A stretch of 64,000 nucleotides of DNA from Acholoe squamosa (GCA_949317995.1 OX439052.1:37635932-37699931), one strand, 5' to 3'; counted from the first letter of the stretch, positions 32,041 through 46,363 are shown. The notes: generated from the sequence alone by a model not told the origin. Translations and numbers: made by a program.

Positions 32041-32454
32041 TGTTAATGGATAATTCTGGGTATTATCATTATTCTACACCTTTATTAATTTATCCCACAA
32101 TATGCCCTTGTCCCTCATTGGTCCACGTGGCGAGCTGCTCTCGGCCTGGTACTGCAACATCCAATGTTGCACCTGACGGAGAGCAGGCTTTATCATACCC
32201 TGAGCTGCTCAGCTGAGTATATAATACGCCGCATGAGCAGCTCCCAGTATCTCTACATGCCTTCACACCCATACCTATACCTCATATCAGAACCTACGAC
32301 AGGTTGAGCTATAGGCTCAGGGACAGAGGTTGGTGAGTGTATCATTGTTACCACCTGTATGAACACTCATGTCAGCTGTGCAATAATGATGATCAAATGA
32401 ACTTCTCTGGATTCAGTGTTTATCACTTCACCCACTTGTAATGGTTCGTTGACA
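32041..32454 (+). repeat. Solo LTR, family A (414 bp), TSD ATAC
   Basis: Starts TGTTAATGGA, ends GGTTCGTTGACA, and is flanked by ATAC on both sides (32037-32040, 32455-32458). It has a TATA-like GAGTATATAATACGCC near 32215. Start, end and downstream order of short blocks resemble the solo LTR at 37404-37979. No internal domain follows. Confidence 0.65.
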
Positions 32455-32458
32455 ATAC

Positions 32459-33715
32459 AAGTGAAAAGGTAACTTGGATTTTAGGTGATTTTTTTCTTTA
32501 AAAAGGTTTTTTTTCTACCGTAAGGTCAACCTTTAAAAAAATGTCCTGTGTATAAGGCGCAGCCCATGCTTTTATACCCTAGTGTGCCATATATAAAGCG
32601 TGGTCATCATGTAAGACTTACCCCGACTTTGTGGATATGAAAATGAAAAATGATGTTAGTGCTGTTCAAATGGATGGAGATTCAAAATTCAACAACCTAT
32701 GGGCATCTATAGGGCCGCATCCACTGCACACAGATGATCTGTCCATGTCACTCCATCTGCTTTTTCCCCATAGAAATGAATGATTAATGGAAAGGATGAA
32801 ACCCTCAGAAAGTCCGGCCGTGGGCAGTGGATTCAGGCCTTAAGAGCTTACCCCCGCACACACAGCCTGATATACATGTACCAGTGTTCAGGGGTGGAGT
32901 AGAGCTTCAAATGGGAAGATTCTACAAAATCCTGCCCCCCTCCCACCTATCAGGTGCACAAGGCGCCTTTATTTGTTTTAACGCGTTCTTTGTATGACCT
33001 TTAAATATTTAATAGTTGTCAACAAATTTATGACCATGGCGATGTGTCTATGGCATAAATCGTCACAAGGCTGTGATCTACATCCAATGTATTTTTACGA
33101 ACGTATAGATGTTTGTCTCAATTCTCTATTTATTGATTGATTAATCAAATAAATGGTGAAATCATTTTTGCTTTGCTGCTAAAATAAAATGTTATGTCTA
33201 TGAGAGAGTACACAGTACATTTTGCTGTGTACCTGACAGCCCACACTGTACGCTGCAAAACAACACAACACTTTCCAAAATTAATAGAATGAACAGATCA
33301 TCTGCTTTAGTAAAGTCAGTGTCTCGTGTAGGAGGCAGGTATTTTTCTTTTCACCACCCTTTCAAAATTGGGGGAAGGTTGGTATTAAACAGGAGAAATG
33401 TTAACCTTTAAGGGACGCTATAATGCAGGGGGGTGCATCATGCCCATCGGTCATATATTTTATTTACATTTCTTCACGTTCCACTGAGCCGGTTTGACAA
33501 GTAGGATGAATTTTTAATTTGATCTGCAGATTTGCATCCAAACCAGCAAGGATGCTATACCACTGAGCTGCTGTACCTCATGCCAGGTGGATGGGAAAAG
33601 GTAAGTTTACTTCCTTACCCATTTTCCACAATGGGTACATGTGCATCATGCCCATTATTTTGGCTAATTTTGTGTGCTAATTTATTACAAGAGTTACGGA
33701 GATCTTATCATAAAG
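32459..33715. other. Intergenic DNA, no gene
   Basis: Holds another TATAAGGCGCAGCCC repeat relic (about 32550). Near 33530-33580 a minus-strand tRNA-like A-box (AGCTCAGTGGTATAGCATCC) occurs without a B-box. No exon supported. Confidence 0.4.
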
Positions 33716-34178
33716 TGTGACACAACTTGGGAAAACGTAACATTACGGGGATTAGTGTCATTTTTGGCCACTAGGTGGCCAATAAAAGCAAAACATACTG
33801 CATCCTCATACATTGATGGGGGATGTTAGTCCACTTCTATTTGTCCAATTTTGGAAGTAGCATATCAAAATGATCCCCATGACCTCCTCATTCCAATTCA
33901 AATTGCTAGGGGTTAATGGGTCCATCTATATCATCTTGAACAACTGCTTGCTTGGGTCAGTTAGATATTCCTAAATTAGCAAAGGTCACAGTTCCTGTCA
34001 ATTTACCTACAAAGGTACTGTCAGGGCTAGGTACAATGATATATATGTCCCAAAGACCTGCTCAAAGTTTCTGAGAAATAAGAAGAAAAATTGCAAACAT
34101 ATTTCACTTGGTTTTGCCTCCTTGATTCTGCACATAGCACAAATCCCATAATGTTACCTTTTCCCGTATTGTGTCACA
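33716..34178. mobile_element. TIR element (463 bp), TGTGACACAA ends
   Basis: The left TGTGACACAACTTGGGAAAA and the right end, read inward as TGTGACACAATACGGGAAAA, continue together through GTAACATTA: about 33 bp of inverted repeat with few mismatches. The interior is AT-rich without an ORF. Target duplication unclear. Confidence 0.7.
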
Positions 34179-34179
34179 A

Positions 34180-34900
34180 GTTTTGACACATTTGTCATTC
34201 TTCTTTGTTATAACACTGCTGGGCAAAGCCAGAGTGCATTATCCAGAATGCTGCGTTCTGATTGGCTGATTGACTGTGCATTATCTAGATAGATAGTGCA
34301 CTCCCAGCACAGGAGGTCAACTTCATCTTACATTTAGACTTCATAATTGATATTCAAGTGTTGTCTGGTGGCTGACAGGTTATTTTTCTGTGTTATAATG
34401 GGAATAATGCACTTGGTCATGGCTGGCGCCGTGCTCTAGACTGTATTGAGACATCGAGGGGCCTTATAGGCTCTAGACTGTGGGAGTCTAGATCACTCCC
34501 ACAGCCATGCCCCGTGCATTATTCCCTAAATAAACTATAGATACATGTATGGACTGATCTAGTGGTGTGGATCTTAATGGTGCATCGCCAAGTCACTCAT
34601 TGATTTTCAAGAAAAGCCCATGTCAGATGTAGTAAATCTTGTTATTTCCCCTGTCGTATCCTCTTAGTTCCCATACATTTTTCTATGCGATCACTGAGGT
34701 ATAATGTGAGGTGACACTAGAACATTATTGAAAACGGGAGGCAGTATAAGCCTGTACTAAAAATACGATAATATCATCGATGAAAAACAACAAAAGCCCA
34801 AAATGTGATTTTTACTAAAATTCACTTATGGTAACAATTGATTATAGCAGTGGCATTCTTGTAGGTCAATCTTAAGGTTCAAATAATCCAGAAGAAACTC
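34180..34900. other. Region upstream of the lectin gene
   Basis: Contains GTGCATTAT words repeated in both orientations (34230-34510), perhaps another TIR element without clear ends. The last 300 bp should hold the promoter of the lectin gene, but no TATA or CpG cluster stands out. Confidence 0.35.
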
Positions 34901-34907
34901 CTGAAAC

Positions 34908-34965
34908 ATGCCTAACATCAGTGGTCTCGCAGTTATCACGGTTTTGGTATCAGGCTGTCTAGCAA
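34908..34965 (+). CDS. Lectin gene exon 1: signal peptide
   Basis: ATG with A at -3 (AACATGCC), 19 codons of hydrophobic signal sequence ending SGCLA, then donor CTAGCAA|GTAAGTG in phase 1. Confidence 0.8.
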
Positions 34966-37900
34966 GTAAGTGTTGTTTTATTATACTTTACTATGCATGC
35001 CATCTAAAGTGGTTGAATTTGGGTTTATAAGAATCTGATTCTGATTGAATAATCAACATCCGATCTGCCACAGTCAATATGTGCCTTGACAGGATCAACA
35101 TCTACTTAGGCAAAAAGAAAAAGAAGTTTGGTTTCCGGTCACCCAACCTACCTCAGCAAAAGGGGGCAGATATTTTGAAGAAATATTTCATATTTCATTG
35201 CAAGATTTTTCATAATTTTATTACACTTTTCACAATTTTATCACATTATTTTCATATTCAAAATAATTTTGGTCATTTGCTTGTATCCAAATAAAGAAAA
35301 TCCAAAATTTCTACCCAAGCCTTTCATGTTTTGGATGGTTCGTTTGATTATTCGACCTACCTACCTTAACCTTTTGGACCATGTTACCGGAAACTTAACA
35401 ATATTTTTTTGGCCTAATACCATATACATCCAAAAGTTACCAGAAGGCCTCCTTAGATACCTACATGAGATACCACACAGAAATGAATCTTGAACACTGA
35501 TTTGATATCCCATCAAAATAATCATTGAAATATAATGGTAAAGGTTCAAGATAAGTGGTTTGAGTGAGGGTTATCTCACAAAGTGGACCATTTCGAGTGA
35601 GCCATTACATTTATCTCATGTTCTTTAATTGAGATATGTTCCAAATTTCATTTATTTGGCATAAATATTTAGTCAGAGCTATTTGGCCTGTTAAGGATGA
35701 AACAACTGGCTGTAAGATACAGGGTAGGATTATTGCATGGGGGATGAAATATGTGGTTCCTTGATTAAAACTATAGAGCTTCAGTATTCAACTTGAAATA
35801 AAAGGGTGGATGAAAGTAGATAGAATGGGCTTGCAGGAAGTAAAATTGGTGTAGTTACATGCACAGCCTTGTAAATAAATGACATTATTGATTTCTTACC
35901 ACTGTGCACCAACCATAAACCATATTTAACAGTAGGAGAAGTACTATAAGCCTGAGACAAACAGTATAAAAAAATCATGAATGGCATGAATAATCATATG
36001 TTTTGGCCTTGGAGACTAAAATATTTACAGGGTGAAAAGGTAGTACCATGGTGTATTAGTGTATTAACTTACACCTTACTAAGTTGTTATGATGCTTAGT
36101 ACATGACTGCTTCCAGCTTCAGTTACATAGTAATGATTACCTATTACCAACCCAAGCTGTAATATTGCACCAGGATGGTGATTTCTAAAAAAAACACCAA
36201 AAGAAAACGTGTTTTCCGGTCAAATGATGCACTTAGACATATGCAATTTTGAAATCAAATGGGGTTGGATTATCTATTATCAACTTAATCAGACCTCCAT
36301 AGATGACTTGTGAATCCTGAAGTCAATTGCATTGTTGTTTTTTTTAACTTCTTTCTTTTCTATTTCATTTCACTTTGTTCAGAAATTAAACTTTGAAATG
36401 AAACAACCTGTAGGGTAAACAGTTATCTCCTTACATGAGATGATTTCCTGGGAAAATAACATCAAAACTTTGTACTGAGATTTATTAACTCCTCGTCCCC
36501 ATTGATCAAACCTGGTTGAATTTCCACAACTAAGCTATAATCTGAGAGTCTCATATGTCAACTTTAATCACATTTCAGATCCCCAATGTTATGTTGACAA
36601 CAAAGTACTGAACAAGGCACTTGGTGCGACAACATTTGCCTCAAGCCACACCAGCAGTAGGCCTATTAGTCTGACTGTCAATGGAAATTGTGCTGAATAT
36701 GACGGTAAGTTACTTGACAATGGTATATGTTAAACATGATCTCTGTTCACTTCCAACTCTATAGCCATGTCTCCACAGGGCGACAGAACTGGTGAGCGAA
36801 ACAATTCCCAATGACAAAAGCACTCTTGTTGTCCATTGCCGACGTTAATATCTAACATGTTTGATTTTTATCATTAGGAATGGACGAAAAAAGTGGTTTT
36901 GTGATCTGAAATGCACGAAAAAAGTGGTTTTGTTGTTAGAAATTCTGTCGCTCACCAATTCTGTCACCCTGTGGACACACGGCTTAAGGTCTAATGCAAT
37001 ATATAGGTATAAAGGATGCTAGAATCAAAACAGACAGCACATTTCTCAATGCATTGACTCTTGTGTCTATCCATTAGAAAGGGCTTGTTACGGTAAGTTT
37101 GGCACTTTCCTGCTGGAGGCTATTTCTGAAACACACAGCACATTTCCCAATGCATTGACTCTTGTGTCTATCCATTAGAAAGCGCTTGTTAGGGTAAGTT
37201 TGGCACTTTCCTGCTGGAGGCTATTTCAGAAACACACAGCACATTTCCCAATGCATTGACTCTTGTGTCTATCCATTAGAAAGCGCTTGTTAGGGTAAGT
37301 TGAGCACTTTCCTGCTGGAGGCTATTTCCAAAGGTTCTACGACTGCACACAACCACTACGATTTGAAACCCAAAATTTTAATGTCAGGATAACACTTAAG
37401 TATTGTCAATGGACTATTCTATGTATTATAATTATCAGCAATATATTCAAACCAAGCTGACCAAGCTCCACCCCCAATAGAAACCAAGGCTACCCTATTT
37501 TTAACCTGACAGGGTGAGTGACTCACTCACCCCCGTCCTCCTCCAGTGAGCACCCCAAGGCCCCACCTGTAGATCCCCACTGGAAGACATGATATCACAC
37601 ACTATTTTTAGCCTTACCTGCACAGGTGACTCAATGCTGAGAGCAGCTCCCTCCTCCTACTCTGGATTAGACTGGATCTAACCAGAGAGAGACTGAGCTA
37701 CTCATCCCCGGACTGAGTCACCATGCACTTCTATAAAATAGCACATGAGTAACACTGAGTTAGCCCCCCTTTATAAACAGGCAGAACCAACTCAGGGTAT
37801 CTTATTCTTCTCCAAACCTAGACCCTACGACACTCAGGTGCCTTGGCCCCAGAATATAGCTTGGTCAGACTGGTGAGTCCCATACTGTTACACTGTATTG

Positions 37901-40900
37901 AATACTCTCATGCCAATCTTACAATAAAGCTGGATCATCAACTGAATTGTCTGGACTCCTGTTACCTCACTTCATGACAAGTAGCGATCCATTGACAGTA
38001 TAGTCATTACATAGGGTATGATAGGTAGGGTTGTTGTAGAACTGCAGTCACAGAATGACTGCTAATACTAGACTGGTATGTCTTTAAATTCAGGGCCCCC
38101 GCTACGATTTGCAGGTGAGCAGTCATAGCATGTTAAGAAATGACATTCATTCTAATGGCAGTCTATGTTGATGGAACACACCATGTTTGTTTTAGCTTGA
38201 TTAATTCAGTGTGATAAGGGTCACACTGAGGCAAAATGTCATTTTTTACAGCAAATTGCATGGACACATTGAATATAGAGAATCCCTGGTTAGTTGTTGA
38301 CCTGAATGACAGACTGCCAGTCAGTACCATTGTCTTCACTGCTATCACTAGAAATGGAGGTATGTTTTATTTTATTTGTTTGTATATATTTACATCTACA
38401 ATTAATAGTTATGTATAGATGTCACTGTCTTGGGGCATCGTTCTATTTAGTAAATTAATTAATGTAGTGTAGAGGTATACATATGTACATTACGTTATGG
38501 TCCTTTGGTGGACGAGTCAGCCACCCGGGCTTCGCCCTCCACTTCCCGGATAGGTGGCAGCATCTGTTCGGGTGGTGTGAGAGAAGCACGGGGGGGGGGG
38601 CGCCACTGTCCCTACCTATAAGAGGAGGACAGGGCTCAGTCGCCGCGTCAGAGTAATGAGACCATCGCCGTACGAAGTTCTCCAACCTAGTACAAAGAAT
38701 CCGGTATCTCATACAATCTCTCCGAGCTACCTCCGGGTAGCCGTGCCTGTGTTAATCGAACCGAAATAAAACCCTGTTTGCATACACCCGAATCCTCCTC
38801 TTGTTGACTTGTCTGTCCAATCGAATAAGAGGAGAAAGGAACTCATTACACTGGTGCCGTGACCAGTGGGTTCGGTGAAAATGTATAGCCCGGACACATA
38901 GTGTCCGAACAGGCGGGTACGAGATTGGCGTATAACGCCAATCCGGATGAGACCCGGGAGGAATCAGCGCATTTTTATGCGCCCTCCAGGGACCAGCAAT
39001 GGAGGGACACGATACCTCACTACGCAGATAGTGGGGAGAATGTCCCGGAATCAATCCTGGTGAAACACCGGGTTGAACGTGTCAACCAACATTACTCTGT
39101 CAATTTAGAATTGGCAGATTCTTTGTTCGAAACTGGAGGAAGCCATGACCCAAACCATCCGGCTCCTATGCCAAGGAAGGTAACCTTTGGTCAGCTTCCT
39201 TACGATGTCCCAGGGCAATTACCACCACTTGATTGTAGTGCGATTACCACTGGGAATGTTACTTTCACCGTTCCGGATCATGATAAATACAATCGGGAAA
39301 TGGATGAAATGAACCAGCAATATCTGGCTATGAACGAGACGCTTAACCTGATAGCAAGAGCTAAGGATGAAGCATTCGAAGAGAAAGAGGATATTTTGGA
39401 AAACCTCCGAGATATGAGAGCTGAGTTTGAAAATGAAAAACAAACTCTGAAGCAGCGACTGCATGAAGAAGAAACCCAATTTCTGAGTGCAAAAGAATTG
39501 CTGCAGGCAGAATACGAACGCCTGAAAGAATGTTGTGTTAAACAGGCTGAAGATAACGAAACTGTCCGGATAGGTATCCTCCGATACAATGAACAATTGA
39601 TGAATGATCGGGATGAATATCTACTCGAACTGCAGGATTTAAAATACTGCAGCGGCATTGGGTGACTATGTAGAACAAACCCAACAAGCAATTGGCCCAT
39701 TAGACGATACAATAATCGTACAATTAGCTAGTCGTTTACAGGCAGGAACTACAGTAGATAATGATGATGCTGTAGGATCGCAAAGTGCGACACCTGTTGC
39801 CGGCCCCACTCGGTATAATCCTTTCGTAACCGATGGGGCTGATAAACATGTAGCAGGCGGTATTTATAATCCCAATAAACCGCCGAATGGAGTAGATTCC
39901 ACAATTAAAGTAGCAGGAGCACCCACTAAAGGTGATTCCCATTCTACTCTACCCGGAAACAATGTGAGAGCCCCACCAGTACCTCAAATACCTTTCTTGA
40001 CGAATACAGCTGCTGGCGGAGCAGGTGATCCTTCTGATTCAAAGAACAGTGGTTCGGGTAAACAAGACGGGAATCGGAATAATAACCCGAGACAACCTGA
40101 CCCCCCGAAACCCACCCCTGGTCCCGGATCAAGTACATCACATCCCCCGCCAAGAAATACATTGCCTGATGGTCATTATCAGAATGCTCCATCTTGTCCA
40201 ACTTATGTAGGTGTGCAAAATGCACAAAGCCCACATACAGGAACGTATGCCGATGGTGGTCAACCTCCGGCCGGTGACTCCCATGGTTTCAGGAGACACC
40301 AAGCGACTAGCTACGGCTATGACGGTAATAATACCGGTTATACCAATACCCAAAATTTAAATTATTTTGGGCAAGGCCGCAGCCAAGGCTATGACGGAGG
40401 TGGAGGATATCCATCAGGAGGATCCGGAGGTGGAAGATATCCATCAGGAGGATCCGGTGGTGGAAGATACCCACCGGGAGGATCCGGAGGTGGAAGATAT
40501 CCACCGGGAGGATCCGGTGGTGGAGGATATCCACCAGGAGGATCCGGAGGTGGAAGATATCCACCGGGAGGATCCGGAGGTGGAGGATACCCACCGGGAG
40601 GACCAGGAGGAGGAGGTAATACTCCTTATGGTGCTAATCAAGGAGACGGAGGAAAGCCTAAGAAAATGAATAGGCGTTCTTCCATGTCTCCCGGAATGCA
40701 AGAAATTTTTGATATTAGTAAATGCATTCAGGGATTAGGAATCGACTGCTATCGTAAAGGAGCCGATGTGGTCGAAGTAATGGATTGGAGCCTGAAGGAA
40801 GCCAATCTGCTCAGGGGTTGTTCTAATCCTGCGCGTCGTATGGGACGGATACCTCCGCCATACGATCCGAATGAACCTTGGAAAGATAGTTACCAAATCT

Positions 40901-43900
40901 TTGTAGGCGAGGTGAATTGTAGCAGATGGACTAAAGACGAAGCATTACCATATTTAGTCTGCTGGCTTAGTAAGGGAGGTAAAGTAGCCCTGAACAGATG
41001 GAGAAAAGAATATGGGATAGAAGGTACCTACAACGAATTGTTAGAGTGTGCCTGCTACCTATTCGGTTCTATTGTCCGGGAAGATCCTTGGATCACATTC
41101 AAGAGATTGACACAGAAACCCAGGGAGTCACATAAAGTCTTTGGGCTGGAACTACAGGACCTGCTCAGTAAAGCTAGGCCTAATTGGGAGTATGACAATT
41201 AAATATTGTATTGTAATGTATTTTCCCATTCCGGATGTAAACCTATTGTTACTATGTGATATATGATTTAATATCACTTCTATCCGGTTATATATATGTT
41301 CACATATTGTCGTCTGAAGACACATATCCATAACGTTAATAACCTCTATTATATGATAGATATAACTATAGCATAACCCCATTGTTGGTTAAATAGTTTA
41401 TTTATCCCCCGAGTTTTATCTAGTGGGGGTAGTGTAGAGGTATACATATGTACATTACGTTATGGTCCTTTGGCACGGTGGGTGAGTCAGCCACCCGGTC
41501 GCCGGGTCAGAGTAATGAGACCATCGCCGTACGAAGTTCTCCAACCTAGTACAAAGAATCTCATACAATCTCTCCGAGCTACCTCCGGGTAGCCGTGCCT
41601 GTGTTATTCGAACCGAAATAAAACCCTGTTTGCATACACCCGAATCCTCCTCTTGTTGACTTGTCTGTCCAATCGAATAAGAGGAGAAAGGAACCCATTA
41701 CAGTAGTTATTGGCTTGGGCCATCCTTCTATTTACTAATTGTACTAATTTTACCAATTACATCCATTCCTGTCCCCGTGTGATCTAAAGGACTACTATCT
41801 TTCTGTTGGCATACATAGACACATGGTGTTCAAATTAACTAAAGGAAGCATGCCCATACATAGTAGATTGACATTTCTATCTGATTGTAAATGAAATATA
41901 CTCCACAAGTGCCATAGTGAATCCTTTTCTACATCTTTATCTAATAAAAATGCCTGTGTAAATTTCAGAATATCAATATCTAAGTGATTTGCAAGCAGAA
42001 GAAAACCTTTAAATCCTCTTATTTTTCAGCAACAATTAAATACCGAATCCTAGTAGGAAACACATTTGACGCTGACACATTTAACCCATTGACATCTGGC
42101 TATGAACCATGTATCCCCCGTCCTGTTAGTATGGTGCCGTTTGAGACTATGTACGTTCAGTGTGAGAGGACACTAGTTGGGCGATATGTCCTTGTCTACA
42201 GACAGGAAGTCTCGAATCTCAGAGTCTGTGAATTGGAGGTCTATGCAGAACAAGGTTAATTTTTATGAAGTAATTCCATACTGACTTTAGGCTTTATTAG
42301 CTGTGTAAAGTAACATGGAGTAATAACTAGCTTATCTTATTATAAGTATGGATGTCCTCTTTGTATTTACCTAAATAGGGAGCCTAGGTCACATTGCCTA
42401 GGTCACATTCCGGGCTCAGCATATCATCGCCCACAGGCTTGAAGGGTCCGAGAATTTTTTAGGGCTCGGATAACTTTTGAAAGGATGAGAGTTGAGCCCA
42501 AAATTCTTTTACGACAAGGTTTATCGCAAGAATTTGGCTCTCTAGACCTTGCATATAATGTGCAACTTATACTCAGAATAGATCCTGGAATAAGCTGTTT
42601 GTAATATTGTAATTTGACTTAGAGTTAATTGCTTCAAATCTAATAACAGTGTTTCAGCCAGAGAAATGGACATGTATAAAGCCTGAATTGCAAGGACCGT
42701 TAGGACAACTGAACTTAGGAAAGGGACGTGGATCGAACTCCTACCAAATTTCTGTTGGTTGGAAGTAAGTTGATGTATAGGCATTGTTATTGACAAGCTG
42801 TGACATCATACCTCCAATACCCCAGGTTCAAATTCATTATGTCAGCCATTTGCAAGAAACTAGACTGCACCTAGACCCTGTTCTCTCTATTAGCTAGGGT
42901 AAGGTACCGACCAAAGTCCCCAGTCTCACTTGCACCAACACAATCCACCTAATCCACGTGGCTACTTTGCATATGCATTATCCCTGAGTATCCAAAGACA
43001 CTGTACACACAGTTCCCATGTCCATAGGGCTTTAGATGAGTAAACCTCACTATATCTGCTAAATATTTGACTAATAAGTCAAGAAAAGATTGCCAGTACC
43101 ATTATATTCGTTTACAGTGGCGATTCTTACAAGGCATTAGACGGAGATGATGAGACAGTGTATGAAGCTGCAGGCTACCCCTGTACACACACAAGCACCC
43201 ATTCTAAATCATGGTGGTTGGTCAACCTTGGACAAACCGCCATTATAACCGGAGTCGCTATAACCAACAGACTCAACTGCTGTCGTAAGTTGTTTTTTAT
43301 GTTAATATACTACCGTAGTAGAAAACTGTACCTCTCAAAAGAGTCGATCAATGCACAGTAGTTAAGCAGCCTCCTCTAAGGCACAGCTGGTCAAAAATCA
43401 TAGAAAGTGTGCAAATAGGCCTTGGTGGAGTTTTGAGAGGTCTGAGAAAAAATCATGTAGTATCTCAAAAATATTTTTTGTGGATAGTGTATAGGTCTTG
43501 GGGTAACTGCACATGAAATATTATGAGTTAAATATGAAAACCGTTGCTATGGCAATGCCCAGGACCTATCTACCTGGAAACGATGTCCTCCCGAGTGACC
43601 ATTCGGGGTATTTTCCCTTTATTGATTCAAAATGACCTATGATATGCTTCTGGTCCACTGTTATTATGATTTTGCTTGTAGTACTGGGTCTAATAGTTGG
43701 GTTGGGAGTATTGTAGTCAGACGTAACAGGCTTTTTGCCTTTCCCTCAGGTCATTTTCCTATAGGGCCTAGCCTGGAATTCAAGTAAATCTCAGATTCTA
43801 AGATATTCATTTCTTTCTGTTTTATATAAAAGCTGAACAGACTATGGTAGGAACTATTGATTATATGAAATACAATGCCCATGGCATGTACTTTCAGGTG

Positions 43901-46287
43901 GTATATAGTTTTGATGGGGGAAAAATCTGTAATTTCTGTTCAAAATACCTTGTAGTTCATCACTCGCCTGGACATTATGTTCAGAATTGTGATCAAATTC
44001 CATTAAAAGTAGGCTCATTTTATGATAGAAAGGAATCAGCTGACACAGATAACAATGTGAATTCCATCATCTACTGCTCAAGATGGTCCAGATCTGTGAT
44101 CTTCAATGAGATAAAATGATTATTTCTGTAGGAAATCAAACCCTCAACATGGCATGTTACTCAATGGTCACTCGCCCGGACACAATTTCACCTGGACAAA
44201 AAAGCACTTCCCATCCCTGATACTGCAAAGGTTTAGCAGCAATCAATTGTCCCATACATTGAGTACTAAGGTATATGTAAGGGGTAAATAACAGGCATAG
44301 TTAGGATATTTGAATATCCCTATTGTGCAGAGGAGGGGCAGGAATATTGAATTTTGTGTGAGGACAAGAAATGTAGGCAGAATCATGATAAAAACCGTTA
44401 AAAGTATTCTCATTTTACGATAATAAGGTCACATCTGACATAAAGAAACATGTTATTTTCATGATCTACAGGTCAAAATGGTCTAGATCTGAGATTGTCA
44501 TGGTAATATGACAATTGTTTCTGTAGAAAATCAAGCCCTTGACATGAATTATTACTCAAATGTCATTCGCCCGGACATATGCCAAGAATCCCTACAAACA
44601 TTTATCATAAGTACACTCATTTCATGATATAAAAGACACATCTGACATACATAACAATGTGATTTCTGTAATCTACAGGTCTAAATGGTCTAGAGCTGTT
44701 ATTTTCATTAAGATAACTTTTTAATTTCTGTAGGAAATCAACCCCTCAACATGGCATGTTATTCAATGGTCATTCGCCCGGACACGATTTCGCCCGGACA
44801 AAATAGCACTTCCCATCTCTGCTACTGCAAAGGATGGAGAGTAATCCATTGGCCTATATATTGGGCACTTAGGTATTTGTAGGGGGTAAATAACTGACTT
44901 AGTTAGGATAGTTAAATGTGTTAATCCTACACAGGAGGGAAAGGAACATGATTTTTCGCCCGGACAAGGAAAAAGGGGGATTTTCAAGGAAAATCACTTA
45001 TTGCCCCCTCACAGTGAAGTTTTTGGAGGAAATCAAATTTTGTTTTCAACATACTTTACCCCCAATATGTAGCAAATCTTTTAAGGCATAATTGAACCCA
45101 TTTCACTTTTAGTTATTTAATGGGGGGAGGCCAAGTGACCAAATTATCGCCTGGACAGACCACTTTACAAAAAGTAAAATGCTCCAGAATAATAGAAAAA
45201 ATCCGACCAGGAACATAATTTTTGCTTCTATTTCACCCCAAGACTCTATAATTTACATAATAAAAGTGGACAGACACATACCTAGTCCTGATTCTACAAA
45301 AAATGATGAAATTTGTCGATTTTATTGATTTTCCAAGCTGAAAGGGGTCAATTTTAGGTATGTTCAACCCCCTGGAGCCCAGAATATTGATATTGATCCA
45401 CTAAAACCCATATATAACATCAAGAACTCATTGAGCCCAAAAATATGACCCAAAAAAAATTGGGGAAAAATCAAAATCCTAAGTGTAGGGGGCTGACTTT
45501 CACCAAAATTCCCATTTGCACACCTTCTGTGATTTTAGACCAGCTAGGGTAAGATCTGGACATTCTGGTAAAGATAATAAATATGATAATTATCCTTACC
45601 TATGAAGTATAGCTGGGCAGATTCTATGAGGTGCAGAAAGATGAAATCTCACATATAAGCAGCATCTTCCATGTATACCATTTTAAGGCAGATTATATCC
45701 TCATCACTTAGACCCATGCAGTTGAGTTAAAATTCTGATATTGACCTTCGGAGCTGCTTTTATATTCATATGAATTTAAATATGAATGCAGTCCTTGTGA
45801 GTGGAGTAGTCTTTAGTGGATGCATCAATTCAAAAGTGGGTCTTAAAGGGTAAAAGAGTAAGGCCTGCAGGCAAACCAATATGTGAAAGATAATTAACCT
45901 GAGAGCAACAGGATGTTCAAATTTGTAACATAGAATTAATAAGTGAAATATTATAATTGTGATTATAATAGTGTGGTGGTATAAATATTCTGACATGTTT
46001 CTCTTAAAAAATTAACAGCGGAGCGTTTGAATAACTTCAAGATCTATGTTAGAAACCTTGCGGCTGCAGCTATGTCATTTGTAGAGTCGGATTATGAAGT
46101 CTGTGTTCACTACTGCACGGTCCCATCGCCACGCCGCAAGTACTACACATGTGAGAATCCCATTGAAGGGAACCATGTGGCAGTTGCACTTGTTGGTACA
46201 GGTATTCTCACCCTCTGTGAGGTGGAAATCTATGCAGATATCAATGGTAAGTTTTACATCATGTCTTGAGTTTACAATTATGTTATT

Positions 46288-46363
<76 letters not shown>

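Larger units (their letters stand above)
38468..41702 (+). mobile_element. Gag-only (non-autonomous) LTR retroelement in lectin intron 3
   Basis: 5' LTR 38468-38850 and 3' LTR 41433-41702, flanked by GTAG (38464-38467, 41703-41706). Inside are a primer-binding site and a gag region split into two overlapping frames; no protease, RT or integrase. Its Gag is related to that of the decayed Gypsy element at 60.7-64 kb, which suggests it is mobilised in trans by that lineage. Same orientation as the host gene, in an intron. Confidence 0.9.

Noticed and set aside
37031..37331. CRISPR-like array
   Set aside because: Repeat units are directly adjacent, about 101 bp long, with no spacers, and lie in an animal intron.
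40367..40701. Alternative-frame and antisense ORFs across the gag minisatellite
   Set aside because: A 30-bp repeat stays open in several frames; only the Gag frame continues into a capsid domain.
43844..44119. Open frame of 91 codons after an AG in lectin intron 6, seeming to follow exon 6 in phase
   Set aside because: It belongs to the repeated interior of the 43385-45545 TIR element, and exon 7 at 46019 completes the NCC-PERLNNF motif perfectly.
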